A DNA stretch of 25,000 bases from Mesostigma viride (Eukaryota; Streptophyta; Mesostigmatophyceae; Mesostigmatales; Mesostigmataceae), in the NCBI GenBank assembly GCA_009746045.1, contig RPFO01002234.1, positions 1 to 25,000 of the forward strand, in the 5' to 3' direction. Position 1 is the first letter of the stretch, and each line of letters begins with the position of its first letter. Both the position numbers and the translations under genes were made by a program. Positions 16,819-25,000 of the stretch are shown piece by piece. Below the pieces are notes generated by a model, which had not been told where the DNA came from, ran no database searches, and was given only the letters and a program-made list of their open reading frames with translations.

Positions 16819-16829
16819 GGTTCGAATCC
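16819..16829 (+). other. tRNA B-box/T-arm-like motif
   Basis: GGTTCGAATCC matches the RNA polymerase III B box, and the surrounding bases form most of a T arm (CCGGG, TTCGAAT loop, CCCGC). No A box or 5' tRNA half is visible upstream, where the palindrome lies, so this is not a functional tRNA gene. It may mark a SINE-like or tRNA-derived origin of the insertion. Confidence 0.5.
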
Positions 16830-17150
16830 CGCTAGGATCGTTCCGGGGGTGGATTTTTCGCCTAGTAATGCGAATAACGTTGCGGACGCTAATCGTTCGG
16901 CCTAATGTGCTATGTTAATCGAAAAAGGCAAGTGCTCTCCGCTGACTAGGCGGAGTACCAGCGCTAGCTATTCGACTGATATGGTATGCTCAACCGGCTA
17001 ATCATCTGTGTTGTTCGACGTCGCTCCGAAAATCGGCTAAGTCCCCGAAATCGGCTAATTTCCACGCGATGTCTCGCTATAATCGACTAGGCCTAGTTCG
17101 GTGGCTCGCTGGGCGCCGAGTATGATAGGCCGCTGGCCTCTGACCCCCTG

Positions 17151-17262
17151 TCGACTAGGAAATTTCGACAATCGAATAAGGAAAATTCGATAATCAAATA
17201 GGAAAGTTCGATGGTCGAATAGGCGACTTCGATAATCGAATAGCCAATTCGATGACCCGACT
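17151..17262 (+). repeat. Degenerate ~21-bp tandem repeats
   Basis: Five to six units approximate ATCGAATAGGAAAATTCGAT, with variants such as CGACTAGG and AATAGCC. Each unit has TCGAAT/ATTCGA arms and so is itself quasi-palindromic. Related ATCGGCTAA and TCGACTAG motifs are scattered at about 17025-17100. They are subterminal to the right palindrome, a usual position for recombinase- or transposase-binding repeats. Confidence 0.65.
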
Positions 17263-17305
17263 AGCTAGTATTGGCCTTAGCCTTGCCGGCGCAAGCAAAA
17301 GTTTT

Positions 17306-17381
17306 AGTTATAAACATCGATTCCTGCGGAATCGATACTAAGCGCTTAGTATCGATTCCGCAGGAATCGATGTTTATAACT
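17306..17381. repeat. 76-bp perfect palindrome, right
   Basis: Base for base the same as the left palindrome at 16715-16790. The identity implies a recent insertion or active homogenisation of the ends. Confidence 0.95.
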
Positions 17382-17562
17382 CCCGGTACTGGCGTAAAGC
17401 GTGCCAGGCGAGGGAGATGCGATGGTCCACATCAACCTCGCAGCTGGGGAGCAGGCTGCCCAGCAGCTTGACGCGGTCCTGATACAGGACTCGAGAGCCA
17501 TCGAGGAGATAGAAGGCACCTCTATGGCACCTCTATGGCACCTGCCAAAATTTTGACTGCAG

Positions 17563-19600
17563 ATTTGGGTTCAGTGCAGATTAGCATAGTACTCCGTGGC
17601 ATACGAGCCACGAGCCACGAGGTAGCCATGGCTGACGGCGGCGCTCATAACTTTCACGTTTGAGCACCGAATTTAGTCGTGAATATCACAATCGCTTCGT
17701 CTTTCTAAGACGCACATGCTGATATAATTTTCCGACGCTATTACGCAATATACGATGAGCAAACGCCCATCGACGCAACGCAGCCTGACGGCTGCGCTCG
17801 GCAATGAAAATACGTCTGCAGCTCCGGCTGCAGCTTCGCCATCAGGGCCGGAAGGCAGTGGTGACACTAGTCGCGCACTGGTGGCCGCCCAGCACCCTCC
17901 CGGGCTTCCTGCCTCGCCATCGGCCTCGCCAGACCCTAAACGCAGCCGCTCATCCTTTCCACGCGAACCGCGTTTCAAGCTAAAAACCTTCAATGTCGAC
18001 GATTACGACTGGTACAACATTGCCCCGTGCACTGCTCTGGAGTGCATTTTCTTCGGGGATTACGCCTCGCTCCTTGAGCTGTGCCTCCACCTTCACAGCA
18101 TCAATCGCCTTCTCGAGCCAAATGGCCGCAGGCTTCAAAGCCGAGATCTGCTGCTGACGGGCCTCCACTACAACCGGCCTGACCTTCAGCACCTGATTCT
18201 CTGCTCACTCCTCAAGAAGTCTGACGGCGAGATCTGGGCCCCCACCATCTCCGCAGCCACATTCCGTTCCATCCTCACGGAAGCCTTCCAGCAGCACGTG
18301 ACCCCCCTTGCCGCAGATGTGGCGGCAATGGGCGGCACGCTGGCTACTGAGCTCCCTCACATTTCCACCACCGTCACCTCCACCTCCACCCTCCTCGCCT
18401 CCACCTCCACTGCCACCTCCACCTCCACCGCCGACATCAAAGCCCAGCTCCTCGACATCGACCAGCGTCTTAAGAACAATGCCATCGCTATCGAGGTCCT
18501 GCAGAACACCGCAGGCCTCACCGCCCAGGCAGTGAAGGACATTGCCGCCAAGCCAGCCCCGGCTGGCCTGGCCGGCGATGCTCCTCCCATCACCACCTGG
18601 GCGGACATGCTTAAGCAACACACCACCTCCACCACCTCCGCCGTCGCAGCCCAGCTTCAACGGCAGACGCTTGACCTCCGCGAGGAGGCCGAGCTCGCCA
18701 AGCGCAGCCTCAACGTCATTGTCAAGAATCTCAAGATGGAGGAAGGTGAGAATTCCGAGAAGCTTGCGCGTGCTTTTGAGAGAGAAATCCTTGATCGCAT
18801 GGGCCTTACTGGTGAGATCGAGCTGGCCGCCCACCGCCTTCCCCGCGCGCGGGGTAAGGCAGGGCCGCCCCCGCTCCTTCTCACCTTTAAGACCCCGGCG
18901 GACAAGATTTCTTTTCTCAGACGCCGCAAGCGGCTCGAGAAGACTCTCTTCACCCTTGACGACGACTTGACCCTGGCGCAGCAACAACGGCGACGGGAGC
19001 TATGGCCGACCTACCTCCAGCTCCGGCAGACCAAGGCGGGGCAGCCGGTGTACTGGAAGGGGGCGGCCATCTACGTCGGCCACAAGCCCTGGCAGGCGAC
19101 CCCCTCGACCACCGCGGCCCCAGCGACTCCAGACGCCCCAGCTTAGGGGAATACAGCAGTAGTAGTGTAGACTAGATAGACCGTGGCCATGTACATGTAC
19201 GCCTCCTAGAGGCCCTATCCCAGCTAAGCCACGCGCTTTATTTAATCGTGTACATGTGTGCCTATGATGAGCCACACCCCAGATGATGCCTAGCTTTATT
19301 TAGTTATGCTGTGCCCATGCAGGGAGTAGCTCTCTGCTGAGACGCCATGCCCTAGCTTCTTTGTATAGCTATGCTGATCTTCCCCCCCATGACAGGCTCC
19401 CCCTTCGCTGGGCATAGCTTGAAGATCATGGGGATGCACGTGCCCTGGTGCACCTAGAGCAAGGGTCCTTTACATCCCCACCCTTGCAGGAAGTAGCTTA
19501 GGATGTATGATAGGCCATATGCCCCCTCTCAAGGGCTATGTGCTACATATACTCCCAACGGAGTTATGTTACAATTCAATTCAATTCAATTTGGGTTCAG
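17563..19600 (+). mobile_element. ORF1-only non-LTR element, right copy (plus)
   Basis: The element body, 17575-19588, is flanked by a 12-bp direct repeat, ATTTGGGTTCAG, at 17563-17574 and 19589-19600. It has a 5' region of about 180 bp, one complete ORF (17755-19146), a roughly 400-bp 3' UTR, a terminal hairpin ACTCCCAACGGAGT (19551-19564) and a short simple-repeat tail of CAATT units. This is the anatomy of a complete non-LTR retroelement that lacks ORF2 (reverse transcriptase). The intact ORF and clean target-site duplication argue for a relatively recent insertion. Confidence 0.85.
17755..19146 (+). CDS. LINE-1 ORF1p-like RNA-binding protein
   Basis: A 463-codon intact ORF. Residues 1-75 are disordered Ser/Pro/Ala-rich. 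About 80-165 form a helical domain without a recognised name. About 190-310 are Thr/Ala-rich with predicted helix or coiled coil, and include a CCACCT-type codon repeat (about 18360-18440). From about residue 315, LNVIVKNL, then AFEREILDRMGL, AAHRLPRARG and PLLLTFKT form an RRM-like fold. TLDDDLTLAQQQRRREL with QPVYWKGAAIYV forms a CTD. This order matches the Transposase_22 (L1 ORF1p) plan of coiled coil, RRM and CTD. ORF1p coats LINE RNA and acts as a nucleic-acid chaperone. No ORF2 follows, so mobility would depend on a partner LINE. Confidence 0.8.
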   Translation: MSKRPSTQRSLTAALGNENTSAAPAAASPSGPEGSGDTSRALVAAQHPPGLPASPSASPDPKRSRSSFPREPRFKLKTFNVDDYDWYNIAPCTALECIFFGDYASLLELCLHLHSINRLLEPNGRRLQSRDLLLTGLHYNRPDLQHLILCSLLKKSDGEIWAPTISAATFRSILTEAFQQHVTPLAADVAAMGGTLATELPHISTTVTSTSTLLASTSTATSTSTADIKAQLLDIDQRLKNNAIAIEVLQNTAGLTAQAVKDIAAKPAPAGLAGDAPPITTWADMLKQHTTSTTSAVAAQLQRQTLDLREEAELAKRSLNVIVKNLKMEEGENSEKLARAFEREILDRMGLTGEIELAAHRLPRARGKAGPPPLLLTFKTPADKISFLRRRKRLEKTLFTLDDDLTLAQQQRRRELWPTYLQLRQTKAGQPVYWKGAAIYVGHKPWQATPSTTAAPATPDAPA

Positions 19601-21068
19601 CTCGCCAAGTGCTATTAGTTTGTCCATCAAACCTTCAAAATGCTGACCATAAAGGGTGGTCTCCTTGATAAAGGGAGTGCAGAAAATCCAAGTGTTTCGC
19701 TGTATCGGCCCAACACCCTACCTCCCAACCCAATAATTGTCAACACTCGATCCGTCCATTACGGTCCGTTACGGGCGTGGCCCGTCATGGAGGCACGGTG
19801 ACTCTACTGGTGGCTACTAATGAACTAATTGTCAGAATGTGGTTTATATTGGATAGGATGAAAGATAACTTCAAGGCCTAAAAGAAAATCCTATTTTCAC
19901 GGCCACCCCCATGTCAAGTGCGCCGTGGCCACCCCATGGCAAAAAGGTGCTTTTCTGGGTACGGGCCACACCCGTCGGCCGTCAAAAGTTCACAGACGGA
20001 GTGTTACATTCGGTTTTTGAGGCTCTGTAACTTCTAACCTAGAGAACCCCTGGGGTTGCGACCAGTGGCAAACATGCTTGTTTTCGCGAGATCTCCAATT
20101 CAGCGTTGTGTAAATTTTCTTGTTTTCAAAATTCAAGCACCCCCCTCGTCATGTCATGTATGACCAAAAGACACCCCAGATAAATATATGCAAAACCAAA
20201 ACTCTACGCAAGTACGCAGCTGAGCAAACACACACGTTGGCCCACTAGCCTTGTCTGTCTTCACTCATACCAGCGCCGGATGCACGGGTTATGCGGAATA
20301 ACATAAAAACATTCCACGTACTGCTTCATACCTATTCTAAGGCTAACAAAAAAGGACAGCCATCAGCACTGGGCTGCCTGACTGTCCTGCATGAGGTCAA
20401 AGCCTCAGGCCTAGTCATCCGCCTACTACTTATTGCGTGCCCATGGCCATGGTGCCGGTCTTTATGCGTAGGCACAGAGCACCCCAAGCGGAGGACAAAG
20501 GCAGCAATGTGCTGCCTTGTTCGCAGCATCCCGTGTTCGCAGCATCCCGACCATGGCACCCGTAACCCAGTAATGACGCACCAGCGAAAATCGAGCCTCT
20601 GGATAGGGTGCCTGGGACATGACACGTCCACCAGTGGCCCGCCTGGTCTCCTCAGGGGTGAGCCGACCCCCCAGAGCGGGGCCATAGGGAACAAGCCATC
20701 AAAGGCCTCCACATGCTCACGGCTGCCACCTGGTTCTCATCAGTTGGTGCTTCCGCGGGTGGTGGCAAGCGGGCCCATGCCTTGCTCGCAAACCCCAGTC
20801 CCTACGCATGCACGCCATCCTTCCCCCACGGGCACTCCCTGGCCCGCCATCCGGCAGCTCACGTACCTGGGACCTGTTTGGCGCTTATAGCAACCTGCCT
20901 CTACCGCCAAGCAGCAGTTTAATCGTCTGCGCATGATAAGGATGGCATCCCCGAGACGATGTTTACTTCCTTCCTCATTACCCCACGCGCATCCATGTCC
21001 CTTCCATCCTCCTTCACCCACGCATACCCTCGTCCGTCCCACCCCCCTTGCTCCAGGCACCTCCCTCA
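19601..21068. other. Host intergenic/3' flank, no supported gene
   Basis: No reading frame in this stretch looks like a conserved protein. 19601-20280 is mixed AT/GC sequence with a few near-duplicate phrases (GGCCACCCCCATG and GGCCACCCCATGG near 19900-19940). 20290-20890 contains open frames on both strands, but their translations are low in information. The 3' untranslated part of the DUF506-type gene, transcribed leftward, must lie in the right part of this stretch. Confidence 0.4.
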
Positions 21069-23011
21069 TCAGTCGTCCTCTGTGCCAGCGCCGTCGTCGC
21101 TGTGCTGGCTGCTGGCGCCACCGCAGTGGAAGCCAACCAGGCACACCTTGGCGCGGTGATGCTGGCGCACCCTGGCGCCCCACTGCGTGGCGCGCGCGCG
21201 GCCGTGGCCCATCAATGGTGACGCCGGCGCCATCAGCTGGTCCACGTCACTGCCGCCATCACCGCCGCCAACAATGCCACCAGCAATGCCAGGAATCAGC
21301 TTGCCACCCACGCTGGAACGAGCGATGGAGGGGCAGGTAGGGCTGGAGATACCCACCGTCTCATGACGCGCGTGTGTGCTGGCATCCGCCACATCTCGGC
21401 CCACGGTCGGCTGACCCAAACCGGGTGCCTGCTGCAGTCCTTGCACGGGCTGTACTGCTTGCGGTGGCCCTTGTTTTGTGGGCGCCGCCCCCGCCACAGC
21501 CACCAGCAGCGGGGGCTGCGAGGGCCCCATGGTGAGCGGTAGCCCCTTGCCACCGGCACCGGATGTCGTGGTCTCTTGGAACAGTGCCAGCACCGCACGC
21601 AGGCGGCGCCAGGGTGGGCAGAACAGCCCCTGCAGGCGAAACGACTCCATCATCTGCGGGCAAGGGCGGGACCAAAGGATGCACGTGGGGTGTGCGAGTG
21701 GAGCACGGGCGTGGGGGACGAGAGGGAGAGCAGCGACAGTGACGCAAGAAGAAAAGGACCGCGACGCGAGGGTGCGCGATCCGATGCCGTGAGCAGCTAG
21801 CAAAGGCATGATGGCAACGGAGGAAAGAGAGAGGAAGAGAAGGATACACCCACAAGGACGGCGCGGCGAGAAGAGTGAGCTCATGAGCGAGAAGGGAGAG
21901 CAGCGACACGCGCTATGGGTGCCGTGGTGCATGAGATGCCACGGGCGGTTCTTGTCCCTTGTGCCATGCTACAAGACGTGTACATCCCCTGGCCGGCTGA
22001 TGATGCCCACGTGCCACCACCGTCGGCCCAAAGTATACGCTTAGCTCAACCACGCACGCGCCTGCCCACAGACGTGCCCAGCCACCACCACAGACAATGC
22101 CACCTGGCACAGGGCTGCGACCTGTGCTTGTCAAACGGCCATGGCTACGAAACACCTGCAGCAGCACTTGCCACCTACGCAAGGCCCACTACACACTATG
22201 CGGCGAGTGGCCCCCCCACCCCCACCCCCATGCGGAGAGCAAGCCCCGTGGTCTACAAGGAAACCGTACACGTAAATCGTGGCGGTAAGGCAAAAAATGC
22301 AGCGTCAAGAATGGACCGCCTGCAAGGACACACAAACCCTTGGAGGTTATTACAGAAATTATAAGAGGGAAGCATCGATGGAGATGTGTACATGGCGCAG
22401 GGAGAGGACGTGCGTGGCCAGTGACGTACCCGCTCGGCCAGGATGGAGGCGAGCGCCAGCAGGCGGCGCCGCTCGCCCACAAACACGTCCGGCAGCTCCG
22501 ACAGCAGCTGCTTGTACGTGTCGGTCGGGTGCGCGATCACGAACTTGGTCAAGAAGTCCGGGACGCAGAGGATGTCGGCGCCGGACGTTTTTTGCGCCGG
22601 CCGGATGACGATTATGGAACTCGTCATCTGCGGGCGTGGCCCGGCACTCCGGCAGGGGCAGATGTGCTCAGAATACTTGCGTGGCGGCAGGGCAGCAAGC
22701 AGGTCTGGTGGGGAAAAGCCACGGGGGAGGGAGGAGACGGCGCGGTAGACGTCGCTCCATGTATCTTTTTCTTCTGGGGATGGCTGGCAAAGTTTCCTCA
22801 CAAAAGCACGCACGCGCACCCAGTCCGTTGGCTCGTCATCGGTGGCAGAGCGAGGTGCTTCATCGTCAGCTTCAGCCATAAATGGCGAGGGTTGCTGGCG
22901 GTTGTCCACCCTCTTTTGAAGCCGGCGCATGGGCAGCTTGGACCTCCGGATTGGAATAGGAGAGCTTTCAAACGAGCTTTCCCCGGATTCGTACTCGTTC
23001 GCAAAAGTCAT
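21069..23011 (-). CDS. DUF506/PDDEXK_6 family protein, two exons
   Basis: Join of exon 1 (23011-22430, 194 codons) and exon 2 (21653-21069, 194 codons plus stop); intron 22429-21654. The donor reads GAGCGG/GTACGT and the acceptor TTGCCCGCAG/ATG, both canonical, and the frame is kept (phase 0). The domain spans the splice: FLTKFVIAHPTDTYKQLL, then LPDVFVGERRRLL in exon 1, and FRLQGLFCPPWRRLRA in exon 2. This matches the PF04720 pattern of plants (IA-x-PT-x-x-Y, LP-x-VFVG, PPWR). Family role is poorly known; a PD-(D/E)XK-like fold has been proposed. The family's usual glutamate in the FEIA motif is Val here, so nuclease activity is doubtful. The N-terminus is acidic/disordered; the last 150 residues are Gly/Ala/Pro-rich and less certain. 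Confidence 0.75.
21654..22429 (-). other. Intron of the DUF506-type gene
   Basis: A 776-bp intron with GT at 22429-22428 and AG at 21655-21654 (minus strand). It is GC-rich with CA/CCAC-rich stretches (for example a CCCCCCCACCCCCACCCCC run near 22210-22228) and no coding signal of its own. The boundaries come from continuity of protein similarity, not from transcripts. Confidence 0.6.
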
Positions 23012-23077
23012 TTTCAGCAGGATTTATTCAGTGGTACGGTAACTTGTATGGACGCTTAAGCCTAGCTTGCACCAGCC

Positions 23078-23084
23078 TATTTAA
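23078..23084 (-). promoter_or_regulatory. TATA-like element before DUF506-type gene
   Basis: TTAAATA on the minus strand lies 67 bp upstream of the ATG at 23011, a plausible core-promoter position. A CCAAT sequence (plus-strand orientation) lies at about 23095-23099. Confidence 0.3.
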
Positions 23085-23099
23085 GTAAACTCCCCCAAT

Positions 23100-25000
23100 G
23101 TATTAACCTTTGGTCGATGGAACGCATGGCAGTTACCGCGGACAATACCAGCTGAGCACGAACCCGCAGACGAAAAAGGAAACCTGACACTGGCGGAGTG
23201 TATAGCGTGCACCATGGCCATAATAAGAATAAAAAGTTTAATCAAGCAGGGGGATAGTGTTATCGGATTCCTGGTCTTGTCCTGGGTTCGGCTGATGTGC
23301 AGCGTTCTAGTCGAGAGAACGTTCACCTTTATGGCGGACGCGAAGGTGTGACGTCGTGACAGCCGCGCATATTCGTTCGCATCCGAAGTTCTAATCATGT
23401 CACTCCTCAGAATCTGGATATCGTAGTTCAGAGCATCTCAGGGAAAATTGAACAGGGATGATTGGTTGCAGGGTAGTGCATATCGAGGCCGTTCACATTT
23501 GTCAGCATGGCTCAATCCGACGTGGATGCACTGCGGATATTTTGTGCAATTTCGAATGGATGCAGGATGGATGAGGTACTACTATTAGTTCCCTAGAATT
23601 CCGAGGCCAGCATGTAAAGAAATTGACAGTTCAACACTTCAACTCCAGGAAACAGCTGTAACGGTCCTGTCAGAGGGAACCGGGGGCGGCCACGTACCTG
23701 GCTCGTTCCCGGTGGCTGATACTTCGGAACCACGAAATTGCTAACGCCAAATAAGGAAGTAATGATAGACCGGAACCAGTTAGGGTCTTAGGGAAGTATA
23801 AAGGACGTGAGTACCTTACTGAAATAGGGCCTGTTGTCTGTGGTTCCGGAACCACAGACAAACAGCCGGAACCACAGACAAACAGGGCCTGTTATCAATT
23901 AGCCAATGGTTTTTAATATGTAGGGATAGATCCAAAACAGATCCTCTTCCGTTGCATTTGAGGCTCCGGCGCCCAGCCCGACAGCCGCGAACCGCCCGGC
24001 GGTCTCAAGTCGCGTCCAGCCTAGGCACGGTCGCACGGCGGCACGCCCGGCCACGGGCATTGGGATAGCCACGAGATGCGCTCTTCCGGATCACGTGATG
24101 CGAGTTGCGACGTGGGGCACTCGGAGGCTCTCGCTGGACACTGACTTCAGACGTTGCGGGCAACTTCTACCTAGAGCAATTTTATTTTACGTACACCTTC
24201 AATAAGGAAAAGCTTTTCAACCGCAAAACTTCACATTCTTGCTGGCAAACACCGGCGGGTGAAATCGCGGGACTTCACACTTGTGGCATTTTCTTCCGGG
24301 GTCTCACGTCGGGTCTGTGACGTTACGACCGGATAAGTTGATGCCTGTCTTGATCATGTCGCACTGAACCAACCCGTCATCACCAAGTCGCAGGTTGTCG
24401 CGGACGAGCTCGGAAGTGCACCTAAGGTAAGGTAAGTAAGCACCTGGATGGAAGCACGAATAAGTCATTGTAGCTCCCAGGTTTTCGATTGTATGCAGCA
24501 AGCATTGGGCATCCTCACTCCAAAAATCGTCGATCATAAATTGATGTGCGAACGTAAAGACGGCGATTACCATCTAGATTGCATTTCTCGGTAAGCATAA
24601 TTAAAGGAATTCCCAATACATAGCAATTGAAATTAAGCTGTTCATAGTGCACAGCACATTGGTCGGACTCACCAGCTGGTCCACCGAACACCGAACACTG
24701 AACACTCCTCCTGATGGGCCACCAGATCACTTGACTGTGGAGCCTCGAAGCTTGCAGTGCGTCTTCCAGCATTATATAGAATTTCTTCCATAGGTGGCGG
24801 CATGCTGTCAGGCTGTGCCAGGGTGTATCCCAGGTGAACACTCGGCGATACCTGATCCTGCAGGCATCTGCATTGCTAGCATTAGCAGTGGTCACGAGTG
24901 GCACTGGCACTGAGTTTTCCAGAACTATATATGTTGGCATCGGGGCCGCTAGGTACACGCTTGTGGTTGTCAGCAGAAGAGTACAAGAGCCTTGCCAGGT
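23100..25000. other. Host intergenic region, no supported gene
   Basis: Several minus-strand open frames of 60-150 codons exist (for example 24515-24958), but none looks like a known protein or has convincing neighbours. The only clear structure is the palindrome and tandem repeat near 23837-23885. Confidence 0.4.
23831..23885. repeat. 22-bp palindrome joined to a tandem repeat
   Basis: A perfect palindrome at 23837-23858 (TCTGTGGTTCC followed by GGAACCACAGA) runs into two tandem copies of a 20-bp unit, CCGGAACCACAGACAAACAG. GGGCCTGTT flanks both sides (about 23827 and 23886), giving an almost symmetrical arrangement. It may be a small foldback element or the scar of one. Confidence 0.7.

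Larger units (their letters stand above)
16710..17386. mobile_element. 667-bp insertion with identical palindromic ends
   Basis: The insertion occupies 16715-17381 and is flanked by a 5-bp direct repeat, CCCGG, at 16710-16714 and 17382-17386. It splits a LINE ORF2 relic in frame, proving it is a later insertion. Each end is the same 76-bp perfect palindrome, so the ends are both direct and inverted repeats. The interior has no ORF of note, one tRNA T-arm/B-box-like motif near the left end and a set of degenerate short repeats toward the right end. It is therefore non-autonomous. The transposon superfamily is not recognised; foldback, SINE-derived or recombinase-based origins are all possible. 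Confidence 0.8.
16153..17530 (-). pseudogene. LINE ORF2 C-terminal relic split by an insertion
   Basis: The minus-strand frame encodes the post-RT region of a non-LTR retrotransposon ORF2: VLYQDRVKLLGSLL and HRISLAWHALRQ upstream of the insertion, then LFKVLVLSVLTYGAETW, a LRSIFR segment and RRLQLVGHLAR before a TGA/TAG-bounded end at 16153. LLYGAETW-like and RRLxWLGHLxR-like segments are typical of LINE ORF2 C-termini. The coding sequence is interrupted by 16715-17381; removing that insert plus one 5-bp repeat restores the reading frame exactly. The 5' side is truncated near 17530, where an 11-bp unit (GGTGCCATAGA on the minus strand) is duplicated. Downstream is a short 3' UTR and an (ATCC)n run at 16033-16050. 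No RT catalytic motif remains. Confidence 0.75.

Noticed and set aside
16791-16860. tRNA gene
   Set aside because: Only the T arm/B box and part of the 3' acceptor strand are visible; no D arm, A box or matching 5' acceptor strand lies upstream.
20291-20890. 199-codon plus-strand ORF and an overlapping minus-strand ORF
   Set aside because: The translations look like random GC-rich reading with scattered Cys/Pro/His, no recognisable domain and no splice context.
24304-24958. Minus-strand ORFs near the right edge
   Set aside because: Two moderate ORFs without recognisable motifs, composition bias or plausible neighbours; not enough support for a gene call.

Overview
The window looks like nuclear DNA of a green-lineage (Viridiplantae) eukaryote, most likely an alga. 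It carries an integrated small DNA virus next to a nest of non-LTR retrotransposons and one spliced host gene. Three things point to the host: a two-exon gene encoding a DUF506/PDDEXK_6 protein, a family best known from plants and green algae; a short TTTAGGG (plant-type telomere) tract; and eukaryotic GT-AG splicing. The species cannot be named from the sequence.

Positions 1-11717 are a dense viral block, best described as a polinton-like virus (PLV)-type provirus cut by the left window edge. Minus-strand genes (1-4881) look like virion genes: a beta-rich protein running off the left edge, a small basic protein, a C2H2 zinc-finger protein, a frame-broken structural gene and an intact 670-residue orphan that may be a fibre or capsid protein. 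Plus-strand genes (4906-11717) are a coiled-coil/AT-hook protein, an A32/FtsK-like packaging ATPase, a second AT-hook protein, a tyrosine recombinase (integrase), and an archaeo-eukaryotic primase joined to a UL52-like zinc motif and a UL9/Herpes_ori_bp-like SF2 helicase. The two blocks diverge from a 24-bp intergenic gap. The ATPase would package DNA, the recombinase would integrate it, and the primase-helicase would replicate it. The primase-helicase and one structural gene carry several frame slips, so the copy is decaying or the assembly has indels.

Positions 11718-13090 hold no intact gene. They contain five near-identical 55-bp hairpins (four spaced about 110 bp), a telomere-like tract, a TTAA microsatellite and a decayed LINE ORF2 tail.

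Positions 13091-19600 are a retroelement cluster. Two roughly 2-kb elements encode only a LINE-1 ORF1p-like protein, lie in opposite orientations and each have their own target-site duplication (11 and 12 bp). They are broadly comparable to mammalian HAL1 elements; the right one has an intact 463-codon ORF. Between them lie a third ORF1 C-terminal fragment and a LINE ORF2 C-terminal fragment. The ORF2 fragment is split by a 667-bp insertion whose two ends are identical perfect 76-bp palindromes and which is flanked by a 5-bp duplication.

Positions 19601-25000 are host sequence. The DUF506-type gene (minus strand, exons 22430-23011 and 21069-21653) is the only gene supported there; the rest shows no recognisable coding sequence.
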